DNA of 15,754 bases from an uncultured Ignavibacteriota bacterium (GTDB taxonomy: Bacteria; Bacteroidota; Ignavibacteria; Tepidaquicellales; Tepidaquicellaceae): contig CALGII010000140.1 of assembly GCA_937915485.1 (NCBI GenBank), positions 1 to 15,754 of the forward strand, read 5' to 3'. Of the stretch, positions 1 through 6,646 are shown one piece after another. The notes beneath the pieces were generated by a model that saw only the letters and a program-made list of their open reading frames with translations, ran no database searches and was not told the origin of the DNA. The translations under genes were made by a program, and so were the position numbers. How positions within the stretch are numbered: position 1 is the stretch's first letter; the number at the start of each line of letters is the position of its first letter.

Positions 1-567
1 CAGGATGAAACTTTCGCTTCGCTTGGTTTTGCAATACTTCTGTCTATAATAATGATTTACTTTATTCTCGTGATATTGTTCGATAATTTCCTGTATCCAC
101 TCGCGATTTTGTTCTCTATTCCCGCTTCACTTGTAGGCTCTTTACTGGCGCTGAACCTGAGCATGTCGAGCATGAGTATTTTCTCGCTGCTTGGAATTCT
201 AATGCTGCTCGGTCTCGTCGCGAAAAACGCAATTCTCATCGTGGACTTTTACGTCAAACTCAAACAGCAGGGTATGCATTACAGAGAGGCATTGATAGAG
301 GCGGGTAAACTCAGAATGCGTCCGATTCTAATGACAACTATCGCTATGATATTCGGAATGATTCCAGTCGCTATCGCGAAAGGCGCAGATGCCGAATGGA
401 AAAACGGACTCGCACTCGTGCTCATAGGGGGTCTCTTGTCTTCTATGGTAATCACTGTAATTCTTATACCTGTTCTTTGCTACATAATTGACGCGGCAAA
501 AGAAAAATTTGCCCGAAAGAAATCGAGTGAAATAAAACCAGTTCAAACTGAAATATTAACTAAATGA
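1..567 (+). CDS. RND-family efflux permease, C-terminal fragment
   Basis: The reading frame is open from the first base, so the gene starts left of the window; 188 residues and the stop are visible. These carry the last hydrophobic segments of an inner-membrane RND (HAE1/AcrB-like) proton-driven pump. Seen directly: an N-terminal membrane span, a second span with GLVAKNAILIVDF at about residues 72-84, the amphipathic stretch with REALIEAGKLRMRPILMTT at about 93-111, then two more spans ending in a basic cytoplasmic tail. The NAILIVDF and RxRPILMTT motifs are hallmarks of multidrug RND permeases such as AcrB and MdtB. The family normally exceeds 1000 residues, so only about the last fifth is here. 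The substrate cannot be told from this part. The gene is unlikely to be co-regulated with the downstream lipid operon, because a terminator at 1191-1221 lies between them. Confidence 0.93.
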   Translation, partial: QDETFASLGFAILLSIIMIYFILVILFDNFLYPLAILFSIPASLVGSLLALNLSMSSMSIFSLLGILMLLGLVAKNAILIVDFYVKLKQQGMHYREALIEAGKLRMRPILMTTIAMIFGMIPVAIAKGADAEWKNGLALVLIGGLLSSMVITVILIPVLCYIIDAAKEKFARKKSSEIKPVQTEILTK

Positions 568-630
568 AAACCGGTGTCGATGAATGCCGGACTTAAAAAT
601 TAAAAAATAAAATACAAAAGGGAAAAAATC

Positions 631-1179
631 ATGAAAAAATCAATTTTAGTTTTAATCGCAATGTTCTTATTCGCCGGTTCGGGATTCTCGCAGAGTTATC
701 CCGGAACAGGCAAATTCGGTCTCGGTATTGACGGTATTACATCGTCACCGAACATCGTAGGCAAGTATTATTTCACGGATAAAATCGCCGGTATGATAAT
801 CGCGGGCGCCGATTTCGATATACCGGGCGGCGATGAAACGGCCGGAACAGAGAAAGTAACCGGCACGGATTTCCGCGCGGGGCTTGCGTTCATGTACCAT
901 TTCACGAATACAAAAGTCAGTCCGTACCTCGGAATTCAGGGAATCTATCAGAATAAAAAAGAAGGCGGTTTCTATACCGCAGGCACCGCCCCCGATGCAA
1001 GAAGTTATCTTAATGCCGGAATTATTTTCGGCATCGATTATTTCTTTGATAAAAATATCAGTGTGGGTATAAAGGAAACAGTCGGCACGGATATAAGTTT
1101 CGAAAGAGATATTCCCAAGCAGGAAACAAGTACAAAAATAAATACGAATACTGTGCTGACAGCACGGTTCTACTTCTAA
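631..1179 (+). CDS. Small outer-membrane beta-barrel protein (secreted, function unknown)
   Basis: A 182-residue protein with a clear Sec signal peptide: lysines at 2-3, a hydrophobic core, then a cleavage region GSGFSQS near residues 17-23. The mature part is rich in Gly, Tyr, Phe and Thr, with alternating strands, and ends TARFYF. The terminal aromatic residue is the usual signal for outer-membrane barrel insertion. Its length fits an eight-stranded porin-like barrel of the OmpW/OmpA-barrel type. The ATG at 631 is preceded by GGGA about 8 bases upstream, a modest ribosome site. It lies 63 bases after the RND gene and is followed directly by a strong terminator. It may be transcribed from the RND side or alone; no convincing promoter is seen in 568-630. 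The specific family and ligand are not recognised. Confidence 0.8.
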   Translation: MKKSILVLIAMFLFAGSGFSQSYPGTGKFGLGIDGITSSPNIVGKYYFTDKIAGMIIAGADFDIPGGDETAGTEKVTGTDFRAGLAFMYHFTNTKVSPYLGIQGIYQNKKEGGFYTAGTAPDARSYLNAGIIFGIDYFFDKNISVGIKETVGTDISFERDIPKQETSTKINTNTVLTARFYF

Positions 1180-1190
1180 TAAAAATGTAA

Positions 1191-1221
1191 AAAACGGGGT
1201 CGAAACCGACTCCGTTTTTTT
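1191..1221 (+). terminator. Rho-independent terminator after the barrel gene
   Basis: A 12-base-pair stem pairs 1191-1202 with 1207-1218 around an AAAC loop, with a single G-T pair (1198/1211), and runs into seven Ts (1215-1221). It begins 11 bases after the stop codon at 1179. It separates the RND/barrel genes from the eleven-gene operon that starts at 1259. The A-tract on the left arm could let it work weakly on the other strand too, but no minus-strand gene nearby needs it. Confidence 0.88.
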
Positions 1222-1242
1222 CAATCTTTCAATATTATTTTG

Positions 1243-1258
1243 TTTATATTTATCATAT
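1243..1258 (+). promoter_or_regulatory. Possible promoter -10 region of the lipid operon
   Basis: The 37 bases between the terminator and the first operon ATG must hold any operon promoter. They contain an A/T-rich TTTATATTTATC element four bases before the ATG at 1259. Ten of its 12 positions match a box in the same place before the gene at 11606. No matching -35 is visible, and the run of A/T makes chance likely. If real, the transcript would be nearly leaderless. Confidence 0.25.
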
Positions 1259-1996
1259 ATGAAACTTTGTGTCATAGCCGCCGGTGACGGCTCAAGGTTA
1301 AAAAATGATGGACTGGAGATTCCAAAGCCATTAATTCAGATTAACGGAATAACTCTAATTGAAAAGATATTATCCGTTTTCGACAGATACAATTTCGATT
1401 CGCTCAATATAATAATTAATAAGAAATTCGAGTCTCATATTCGGGAATCGAAATTTTTAAAATCTTATGAACCGGGAAAAATAAATTGCATATACAAATC
1501 AACCCCTGGTTCTCTTTTCAGTCTTAATGAATTAAGTCCATATGTTCAGGACTCGCCGTTTATGCTAATGACAATCGATAGCATATACGATGAGAATGAA
1601 TTTGCATCATTCTTTGAATACACAGATAGTCTGAAAGATGCCGATGGAGTCGTAGCCGTTACAGATTTCATCGATGACGAAAAGCCCTTATGGGTGCATA
1701 TAAATTCAGAGGGTTACGTAGAAAGGTTTCCGGATAAAAAATCAGGTTTCAATCTCGTTACAGGCGGTATTTATTATTTCAAGTCAGGCGTTATACAGAT
1801 GTCAGATGAATCGCTGGCATTGGGATTCATAAAGTTAAGGGAATTTCTGAACTTCATAACAAAACGCGGGAAAAAAATTAAATCGTTCAAGTTCGATAAA
1901 ATTATCGATGTAGATCATTTAAAAGATATAATAACTGCCGAGACATATTTAAAATCACTCAGGATTAAAGAAAGTGGACATAATAATAAGAAATAA
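1259..1996 (+). CDS. NTP transferase, likely CTP:inositol-1-phosphate (or polyol-phosphate) nucleotidyltransferase
   Basis: A 245-residue nucleotidyltransferase of the GT-A-like NTP_transferase fold. Visible motifs are the nucleotide-binding loop AAGDGSRL (7-14) followed by PKPL (22-25), the metal-binding aspartate in MTIDSIYDENEF (D107), and a second acidic site IDVDHLKD (216-223) near the C-terminus. Enzymes of this type join a nucleoside triphosphate to a sugar or polyol phosphate. With myo-inositol-1-phosphate synthase and a CDP-alcohol phosphotransferase in the same operon, the best guess is CTP:inositol-1-phosphate cytidylyltransferase, the activity known from di-myo-inositol-phosphate synthesis in thermophiles. 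That substrate is inferred from context only; a hexose-1-phosphate or another polyol phosphate is possible. It is the first gene of the operon. Its end overlaps the MlaE start by 23 bases, and it is cytoplasmic with no signal or membrane segment. Confidence 0.82.
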   Translation: MKLCVIAAGDGSRLKNDGLEIPKPLIQINGITLIEKILSVFDRYNFDSLNIIINKKFESHIRESKFLKSYEPGKINCIYKSTPGSLFSLNELSPYVQDSPFMLMTIDSIYDENEFASFFEYTDSLKDADGVVAVTDFIDDEKPLWVHINSEGYVERFPDKKSGFNLVTGGIYYFKSGVIQMSDESLALGFIKLREFLNFITKRGKKIKSFKFDKIIDVDHLKDIITAETYLKSLRIKESGHNNKK

Positions 1997-2750
1997 GAAA
2001 AAGATTACTGCATTAGCCGAATCTTTACAGGAATATTCGTTTATGACAGTAGAAATGATTAAAAAAGTTTCAAAAATCCGCAGAAATAAAACGGCTATAA
2101 TCGAGGAGATGTACACCATTGGCACGCAATCACTTTTCATTGTCGTGCTTGGCGGTTTATTTGTAGGTATTATTCTGGCGCTCGAAGTCGGTTACAGGTT
2201 TGAAATGTTCGGTGCAAAAACAATGGTTGGAAGAACTGTTTCACTTGGAATCTTACGGGAACTCGGTCCGGTCATTTCCGGATTGCTGCTCGCCGCGCGA
2301 ACCGGTTCGAAAAATACATCCGAAATTGGGAGTATGAAACTCAGCGAGCAACTTGATGCGATGCGCGCCTTCGGAACCGACCCTGTCGAAAAACTTGTGC
2401 TTCCAAGAATGCTCGCGTCTGTCGTAATGTTTCTGCCCCTTACCCTTCTCGCCGATTTTGCGGGTATCGTAGGCGGTATGTTCGTTTCTTCCGCCTGGCT
2501 GTCGCTGGATAAATCAATTTTCTGGAATGCCGCATTATACGGATTACAGATGAAGGATCTGTACGTCGGGTTCTCAAAGCCAATTGTTTTCGGTTTCTTT
2601 ATTTCCACAATAAGTTGTTTCATGGGGATGAAAACCTCGGGGGGAACGACGGGCTTGGGACGTTCAGTAATTAATTCAGTTGTAACATCATCAATAGTTG
2701 TATTAATAATTGATTTCATATTTACAAAAGTAGTATGGGAAATAATGTAA
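1974..2750 (+). CDS. mlaE: MlaE-family ABC transporter permease (phospholipid trafficking)
   Basis: A 258-residue inner-membrane permease of the MlaE family, the membrane core of MCE-type ABC transporters that move phospholipids between inner and outer membranes. Seen: about five hydrophobic segments, and the family signature region from ELGPVISGLLLAAR (about 97-110) through GSMKLSEQLDAMRAFGTDP to the PRMLAS stretch. The start is GTG at 1974, inside the upstream gene. It puts 45 residues before the MYTIGTQSL segment, the usual distance in this family; the later ATG at 2043 would cut the amphipathic N-terminus short. It is followed by its ATPase (16-base overlap) and MCE protein. In E. coli and mycobacteria such permeases work as dimers with an ATPase dimer and an MCE hexamer. 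Direction of transport is not shown by sequence. Confidence 0.93.
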   Translation: MDIIIRNKKKITALAESLQEYSFMTVEMIKKVSKIRRNKTAIIEEMYTIGTQSLFIVVLGGLFVGIILALEVGYRFEMFGAKTMVGRTVSLGILRELGPVISGLLLAARTGSKNTSEIGSMKLSEQLDAMRAFGTDPVEKLVLPRMLASVVMFLPLTLLADFAGIVGGMFVSSAWLSLDKSIFWNAALYGLQMKDLYVGFSKPIVFGFFISTISCFMGMKTSGGTTGLGRSVINSVVTSSIVVLIIDFIFTKVVWEIM

Positions 2751-3511
2751 AAGATATAATATCATTATGTAATGTTTCACTCAAACTTAATGGAAGAAAA
2801 ATTCTGGAAGATGTTTCATTTACCGTTCAGGAAGGTGAGACTTTTGTTATTCTCGGTCCAAGCGGAGCCGGAAAAAGTTCTATATTGAAAGTATTGCTCG
2901 GACTTTGGAAGCCTGATTCGGGAAGCGTCTTCATTAAAGGCGCAGAGATGTCATCGTTGAACGAAAACCAGATGATGCCTTTGCGGAAAAAAATCGGGAT
3001 TGTATTCCAAGGCAATGCACTGTTTGATTCATTAAATGTTCAAGACAATATTTCATATTTCCTCAAGGAAAGAAATTCGATTTCAGAACGGGACATAGAC
3101 AGAAGAGTTAAAGAATGTCTTGCATTCGTAAATCTGGAAAATGCGGAGAATCTATACCCGGAAGAACTCAGCGGAGGAATGAAGAAAAGGGTCGCTATTG
3201 CCCGCGCCATTGCGTTCAAACCGGATATAATTCTATATGATGAACCCACTACGGGTATTGACCCGATAAACGTTAAGATTCTCGAAGACTTAATTCTGAA
3301 GATACAAAATGAAGGAACCACCTCAATAATTGTTACCCATTACGTAACAAGCGCATTGCGGCTCGGTAACTCATTCGCATTGATTAAGGACGGTTCAATA
3401 ATACTAAACGGCAGCAATGACGACATTTTAAACGCAAAAGATGATTTCGTAAAAGAATTTTTTTCTGATTATCAGCCGGATGAAAAGTTTTTACAAAAAG
3501 TCAATAAATAA
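2735..3511 (+). CDS. mlaF: MlaF-like ABC transporter ATPase
   Basis: A complete 258-residue ABC ATPase that would power the MlaE permease. Motifs in order: Walker A GPSGAGKSS (41-49); a Q-loop in GIVFQGNALFDSL; the ABC signature LSGGM; Walker B with catalytic glutamate in IILYDEPTTGIDP; and the H-loop histidine in IIVTHYVT. The sequence between Q-loop and signature (FQGNALFDSL, then an acidic/basic helical stretch) is typical of the MlaF/Mkl group rather than importers or drug exporters. It lacks a signal peptide and sits on the cytoplasmic face. The ATG at 2735 overlaps the mlaE stop by 16 bases, suggesting translational coupling. The family assignment is firm. The cargo is not readable from the ATPase. 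Confidence 0.95.
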   Translation: MGNNVKDIISLCNVSLKLNGRKILEDVSFTVQEGETFVILGPSGAGKSSILKVLLGLWKPDSGSVFIKGAEMSSLNENQMMPLRKKIGIVFQGNALFDSLNVQDNISYFLKERNSISERDIDRRVKECLAFVNLENAENLYPEELSGGMKKRVAIARAIAFKPDIILYDEPTTGIDPINVKILEDLILKIQNEGTTSIIVTHYVTSALRLGNSFALIKDGSIILNGSNDDILNAKDDFVKEFFSDYQPDEKFLQKVNK

Positions 3512-3527
3512 TAAAGATTGGTATAAT

Positions 3528-4493
3528 ATGTACTGGAATAAAAAACATAGTCTAAAAGTAGGATTCACCCTGATTGCCGGTTTAATAGTATTTATGATTT
3601 TTGTTACTATTGTCGGCAGTGAGAACAATTTGTTCTCAAACACATATTCTATTAAGTTTATAGTTAAAGATCTTGAGGGACTCGCTAACGGCTCAATGAT
3701 AACTCTCGGCGGGCTGAAAATTGGAAAGGTTGAAAACATTGAATTTACGAATGATGTTGAAGAAACAGGTATCACCGTAACGCTTTCAGTGAAACGAGAG
3801 TATCAACGGCTTATAACGGGAACCTCGAAAGCCAGTATAAAGAGTCTCGGGATGCTTGGCGATAAGTACGTGGATATAACGCTGGGAAACTCTCACGAGA
3901 AACCGATAGCAGAAAATGAATACATAATGATTGAGCCGTCATTTAGCCTTGAAAAAAGTTTCCGAAACATGGAAAAAAAATTAGACCACGCCTTTTATGA
4001 TTTAGACACTGTCCTGACCGAGTTCAAGTCCGTATCCGTTAACCTGAATAACAAGAATTCAACCATCGGCAGACTAATAACATCATCGGAATTATACGAT
4101 AATTTAAACGATGTTTCGAACAAATTAAACCGAATCTCAGCGGATGTAATCGGACAAAAAGGAACTCTCGGAAAAACCATTTACCGGAACGATTTGTATG
4201 ACAACATCAGGATTTCAACCGAAAACTTAAAATCACTTACGGACGGTTTAAATGAAGGCAAGGGCTCTCTTGGGAAGTTACTTGTAAACGACTCGCTTTA
4301 CAACGATATGAAAAGTGTTTCATCAAGACTCGACAGTTTACTCGCGAAAGCAAACGGAAATTCCACGGTCGGGAATTTATTAAACAGTGAGGAAGGTTAT
4401 GCGGAATTAATAAAAACCGTCAAGAGCCTTAACTCGCTAATACTTGATATAAAGAAAAATCCTAAGAAATACATAAATCTTTCAATTTTTTAA
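3528..4493 (+). CDS. mlaD: MlaD/MCE-domain lipid-binding protein with C-terminal repeats
   Basis: A membrane-anchored MCE protein of 321 residues. One transmembrane helix (about 8-30) is followed by an MCE domain (about 38-120: FIVKDLEGLANGSMITLGG, GLKIGKVENIEF, SLGMLGDKYVDITLG). Then come a coiled-coil-like stretch (140-172), four 34-residue repeats (about 175-294), and the C-terminus DIKKNPKKYINLSIF. MCE domains form hexameric rings that pass lipids through the periplasm. The repeat-plus-NPKKY tail is a form I associate with Bacteroidota/Ignavibacteria MlaD proteins. I chose the ATG at 3528, 16 bases after the mlaF stop, because it directly precedes the basic residues and membrane helix. 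An in-frame ATG at 3480 overlapping mlaF would add 16 polar residues and cannot be excluded. The next gene starts one base after the stop. Confidence 0.93.
   Translation: MYWNKKHSLKVGFTLIAGLIVFMIFVTIVGSENNLFSNTYSIKFIVKDLEGLANGSMITLGGLKIGKVENIEFTNDVEETGITVTLSVKREYQRLITGTSKASIKSLGMLGDKYVDITLGNSHEKPIAENEYIMIEPSFSLEKSFRNMEKKLDHAFYDLDTVLTEFKSVSVNLNNKNSTIGRLITSSELYDNLNDVSNKLNRISADVIGQKGTLGKTIYRNDLYDNIRISTENLKSLTDGLNEGKGSLGKLLVNDSLYNDMKSVSSRLDSLLAKANGNSTVGNLLNSEEGYAELIKTVKSLNSLILDIKKNPKKYINLSIF
4050..4409 (+). repeat. Four tandem 34-residue repeats inside MlaD
   Basis: In the MlaD protein a unit of the form (S/T)-x-G-(R/K/N)-L/T followed by an acidic/Tyr motif such as ELYDNL recurs four times. The key glycines are at residues 181, 215, 249 and 282, a spacing of 34, 34 and 33. 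Each unit ends in a helix with regularly spaced Leu or Val. It is a protein-level repeat; the DNA copies have diverged. Such repeats could lengthen the periplasmic stalk below the MCE ring. Confidence 0.8.
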
Positions 4494-4494
4494 T

Positions 4495-5307
4495 ATGAAC
4501 ATTGCAGGAATAGTTAGAAAAACGGAGTTTTCACCAAATCATGTAATGAACGATTATTTAATAATAAAAGCAACAGCGGATTTATTGATAAGGCTTGGAG
4601 CCGACGTTTGTATATACTCCGAAGATGATCTGATGAGCAGAGATGTTGCAGAGGACTATATATTTTCGATGGTACAAAGTCCTACCGGCATAAAACGACT
4701 GCTTGAGTTATCAAGAAACAAGAAACTGGTAGTCAACAATCCGCAAAGCGTGATAAACTGTTATAGATACAACCTTGTAAGAATATTGAGTCAGGACGGT
4801 ATAAATAGTCCCGATAGCATAATAATTGCAACTAATAATCCTGATTTAACCCTGATTGAATCTTTAAACTGTAAGAAGTGGATTAAAAGGGGGGACGCTC
4901 ATGCGGTAAGCGCTAAGGACGTAGTCTTCATCGACAGGAATGATGAACTTGAGCGTATATTATCAGATTTCCAAGAACGAAATATTGACAGATGTGTCAT
5001 TCAAAATCACATCGAAGGCGATACGATAAAGTTTTATTCGATTCTTGATACTGATTTTTTTCACTGTTATGGAACTGACTTGAAGCACGGAAATAAATTC
5101 AGCGTCAATGAACTCAGAGAAACCGCTAATAAAGCCGCGACATCGCTTGGGCTGGAGATTTTCGGCGGGGACGCTATTATTACCCGTGATTCGGAAATAT
5201 ACATTGTTGATATAAACGACTGGCCGAGTTTCGCGCCGGTACGCAATCAGGCGGGAGAAGCAATTGGTAAATATATTTATAACAAAATTCAAACCTTACA
5301 AAAATAA
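4495..5307 (+). CDS. ATP-grasp enzyme (RimK-like ligase or inositol-phosphate-kinase-like), substrate unknown
   Basis: A 270-residue soluble protein that reads as an ATP-grasp fold. Residues 1-75 look like an alpha/beta pre-grasp domain. VVNNPQSVINCYRYNLVRIL (79-98) matches the linker that leads into the ATP-grasp core. KKWIKRGD has the ATP-binding lysine (K131). VIQNHIEGDTIKFYSI (168-183) is the hinge and second-lobe motif. The Mg-binding acids sit in GGDAIITRD (D226) and IVDINDWPSF (D239, N241). The family includes carboxylate-amine ligases such as RimK and glutathione synthase, and also inositol-phosphate kinases of the ITPK1 type, whose metal motif DINYFPGY resembles DINDWPSF here. In this operon it could ligate an amino acid to an aminated head group or phosphorylate inositol; I cannot choose. 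It starts one base after mlaD and ends one base before the aminotransferase. Confidence 0.75.
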   Translation: MNIAGIVRKTEFSPNHVMNDYLIIKATADLLIRLGADVCIYSEDDLMSRDVAEDYIFSMVQSPTGIKRLLELSRNKKLVVNNPQSVINCYRYNLVRILSQDGINSPDSIIIATNNPDLTLIESLNCKKWIKRGDAHAVSAKDVVFIDRNDELERILSDFQERNIDRCVIQNHIEGDTIKFYSILDTDFFHCYGTDLKHGNKFSVNELRETANKAATSLGLEIFGGDAIITRDSEIYIVDINDWPSFAPVRNQAGEAIGKYIYNKIQTLQK

Positions 5308-5308
5308 C

Positions 5309-6646
5309 ATGAAATATTCAAAAATTAGAACAGTAATACCAGGACCTGTTTCAAAAGAATTCTTCGATAAAGAACAGCAATACATTTCACCCGGAATTCA
5401 GTCAATAGCAACATCCGCCCAAATAACGATTGAGAAAGGAGAAGGCTGCGTAATTGAAGATGCTGACGGAAATCGGTTCATAGATTTTTTTGCCGGCGTA
5501 GGCGTGGCATCATTGGGCTATAATCATCATCGTTATAATAATATGATGTCTGAACAATATTCCAAGATTCATGTTGGAAGTTTCACAACGAAAAATAGAG
5601 CAGAACTATCTGAACTTCTCGCAAAGAATGCTGTAGGAAACTTAACAAGAACGCAGTATTATAGCAGCGGAGCCGAAGCGGTTGAAGCCTCTCTCAGACT
5701 TGCAAAGTCATATACGAAAAAATCCGAATTCGTCGGATTCTGGGAGGGATTCCACGGGAAAACCCTCGGCGTAGTGGGACTTCTCGGCGATACGTTCAAG
5801 CACAATCTCGGTCCCTTGCCAGTTGGACGCCATTTAACCCCTTACGCTAATTGCAGGAGGTGTCCGTTTTTCCTAAAATTTCCTTCCTGCAATTGGGCTT
5901 GCGTGGAATTCATAAGGAAGAAAATACAGTATGAAACAACCGGGGATTTGGCTGCTATAATCGCGGAACCAATTCAAGGAACAGCCGGAAATATCGTCCC
6001 GCCGTCAGGATTTCTCGTTCAATTGAAAAATCTCGCCCGGGAATTCGGCGCTTTGTTAATCGCCGACGAAATGATAACCGGATTCGCCCGAACAGGAAAA
6101 ATGTTCGGATGCCAGAACGACGGTGTCATTCCTGATATTATCACAATCGGAAAAGGATTTGGAGGCGGGTTCCCGATGACCGGTCTGATGTCAAGCGAAG
6201 AAATAATTTTTTCAAAGCCCTTCGCGAATCCAAGCGGCAGTTCTTCAAGTTACGGAGGCAATCCTATAGCAGCCACAAGCGCGCTGGCGACACTGAAAAT
6301 TATAATCGATGAAGAACTCGTAGAAAATTCCAGAGTCGTCGGTGAATTCATGCTCGGAAAACTTATGGATTTAAAGAATAAATATCCCATTATCGGTGAT
6401 GTAAGAGGCAAGGGTCTTATGATTGGAGTGGAACTCGTAAAGAACCGCGAAACGAACGAAAAACTCGATAAGAAATACACCCAGATGCTATTTAAAGAGG
6501 CTTTGAACCGCGGTCTGATAATGATGGGATACAATCCTGATATCAGAATTAATCCTCCTCTCATTATCAATAAAGAGGCAGCGGAGGAAGGCATCAATAT
6601 TTTTGAAGAATCTTTAAAAATTGTATCAGACAGAATTAACATATAA
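5309..6646 (+). CDS. Class III PLP-dependent aminotransferase
   Basis: A 445-residue fold-type I transaminase of class III (GabT/ArgD/dialkylglycine-decarboxylase group). Seen: GDGNRFIDFFAGVGV-type N-terminus (about 51-66), the PLP phosphate-binding YYSSGAEAVEASLRLA (117-132), the FHGKTLG segment (148-154), EPIQGTAGN (220-228), the pyridine-N aspartate in IADEMITGF (D253), and the Schiff-base lysine in TIGKGFGGGFPM (K282). A cysteine quartet C182, C185, C194, C198 lies in the middle. Length is normal for the family. I chose the ATG at 5309, one base after the previous stop; a TTG at 5264 would add 15 residues unrelated to the family start. It transfers an amino group from a donor such as glutamate to an aldehyde or ketone. 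The operon suggests the keto product of the neighbouring Gfo/Idh/MocA dehydrogenase, but this is inference. Confidence 0.9.
   Translation: MKYSKIRTVIPGPVSKEFFDKEQQYISPGIQSIATSAQITIEKGEGCVIEDADGNRFIDFFAGVGVASLGYNHHRYNNMMSEQYSKIHVGSFTTKNRAELSELLAKNAVGNLTRTQYYSSGAEAVEASLRLAKSYTKKSEFVGFWEGFHGKTLGVVGLLGDTFKHNLGPLPVGRHLTPYANCRRCPFFLKFPSCNWACVEFIRKKIQYETTGDLAAIIAEPIQGTAGNIVPPSGFLVQLKNLAREFGALLIADEMITGFARTGKMFGCQNDGVIPDIITIGKGFGGGFPMTGLMSSEEIIFSKPFANPSGSSSSYGGNPIAATSALATLKIIIDEELVENSRVVGEFMLGKLMDLKNKYPIIGDVRGKGLMIGVELVKNRETNEKLDKKYTQMLFKEALNRGLIMMGYNPDIRINPPLIINKEAAEEGINIFEESLKIVSDRINI

Noticed and set aside
571..590. CCGG-to-CCGG inverted repeat after the RND gene as a terminator
   Set aside because: Only four pairs with a 12-base loop and no T run follow; too weak.
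745..1275. A 176-codon open frame on the minus strand across the barrel gene
   Set aside because: The plus strand holds a signal peptide and barrel-like pattern with a terminator at its end; the antisense frame has no recognisable motif and would have to read through the terminator.
1259..1996. Glucose-1-phosphate thymidylyl- or mannose-1-phosphate guanylyltransferase for surface polysaccharide
   Set aside because: The N-terminal motif would allow it, but there are no glycosyltransferases or sugar-nucleotide enzymes nearby and the operon is built around inositol phosphate and CDP-alcohol chemistry. It remains possible.
3480..3527. The earlier ATG as start of MlaD
   Set aside because: It overlaps mlaF by 32 bases and adds 16 polar residues before the membrane anchor; the ATG at 3528 sits right before it. 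Kept as an alternative only.
1259..6646. A phosphonolipid pathway (nucleotidyltransferase plus aminotransferase plus CDP-alcohol phosphotransferase, as for aminoethylphosphonate)
   Set aside because: No phosphoenolpyruvate mutase or phosphonopyruvate decarboxylase is present, whereas a clear inositol-phosphate synthase is.
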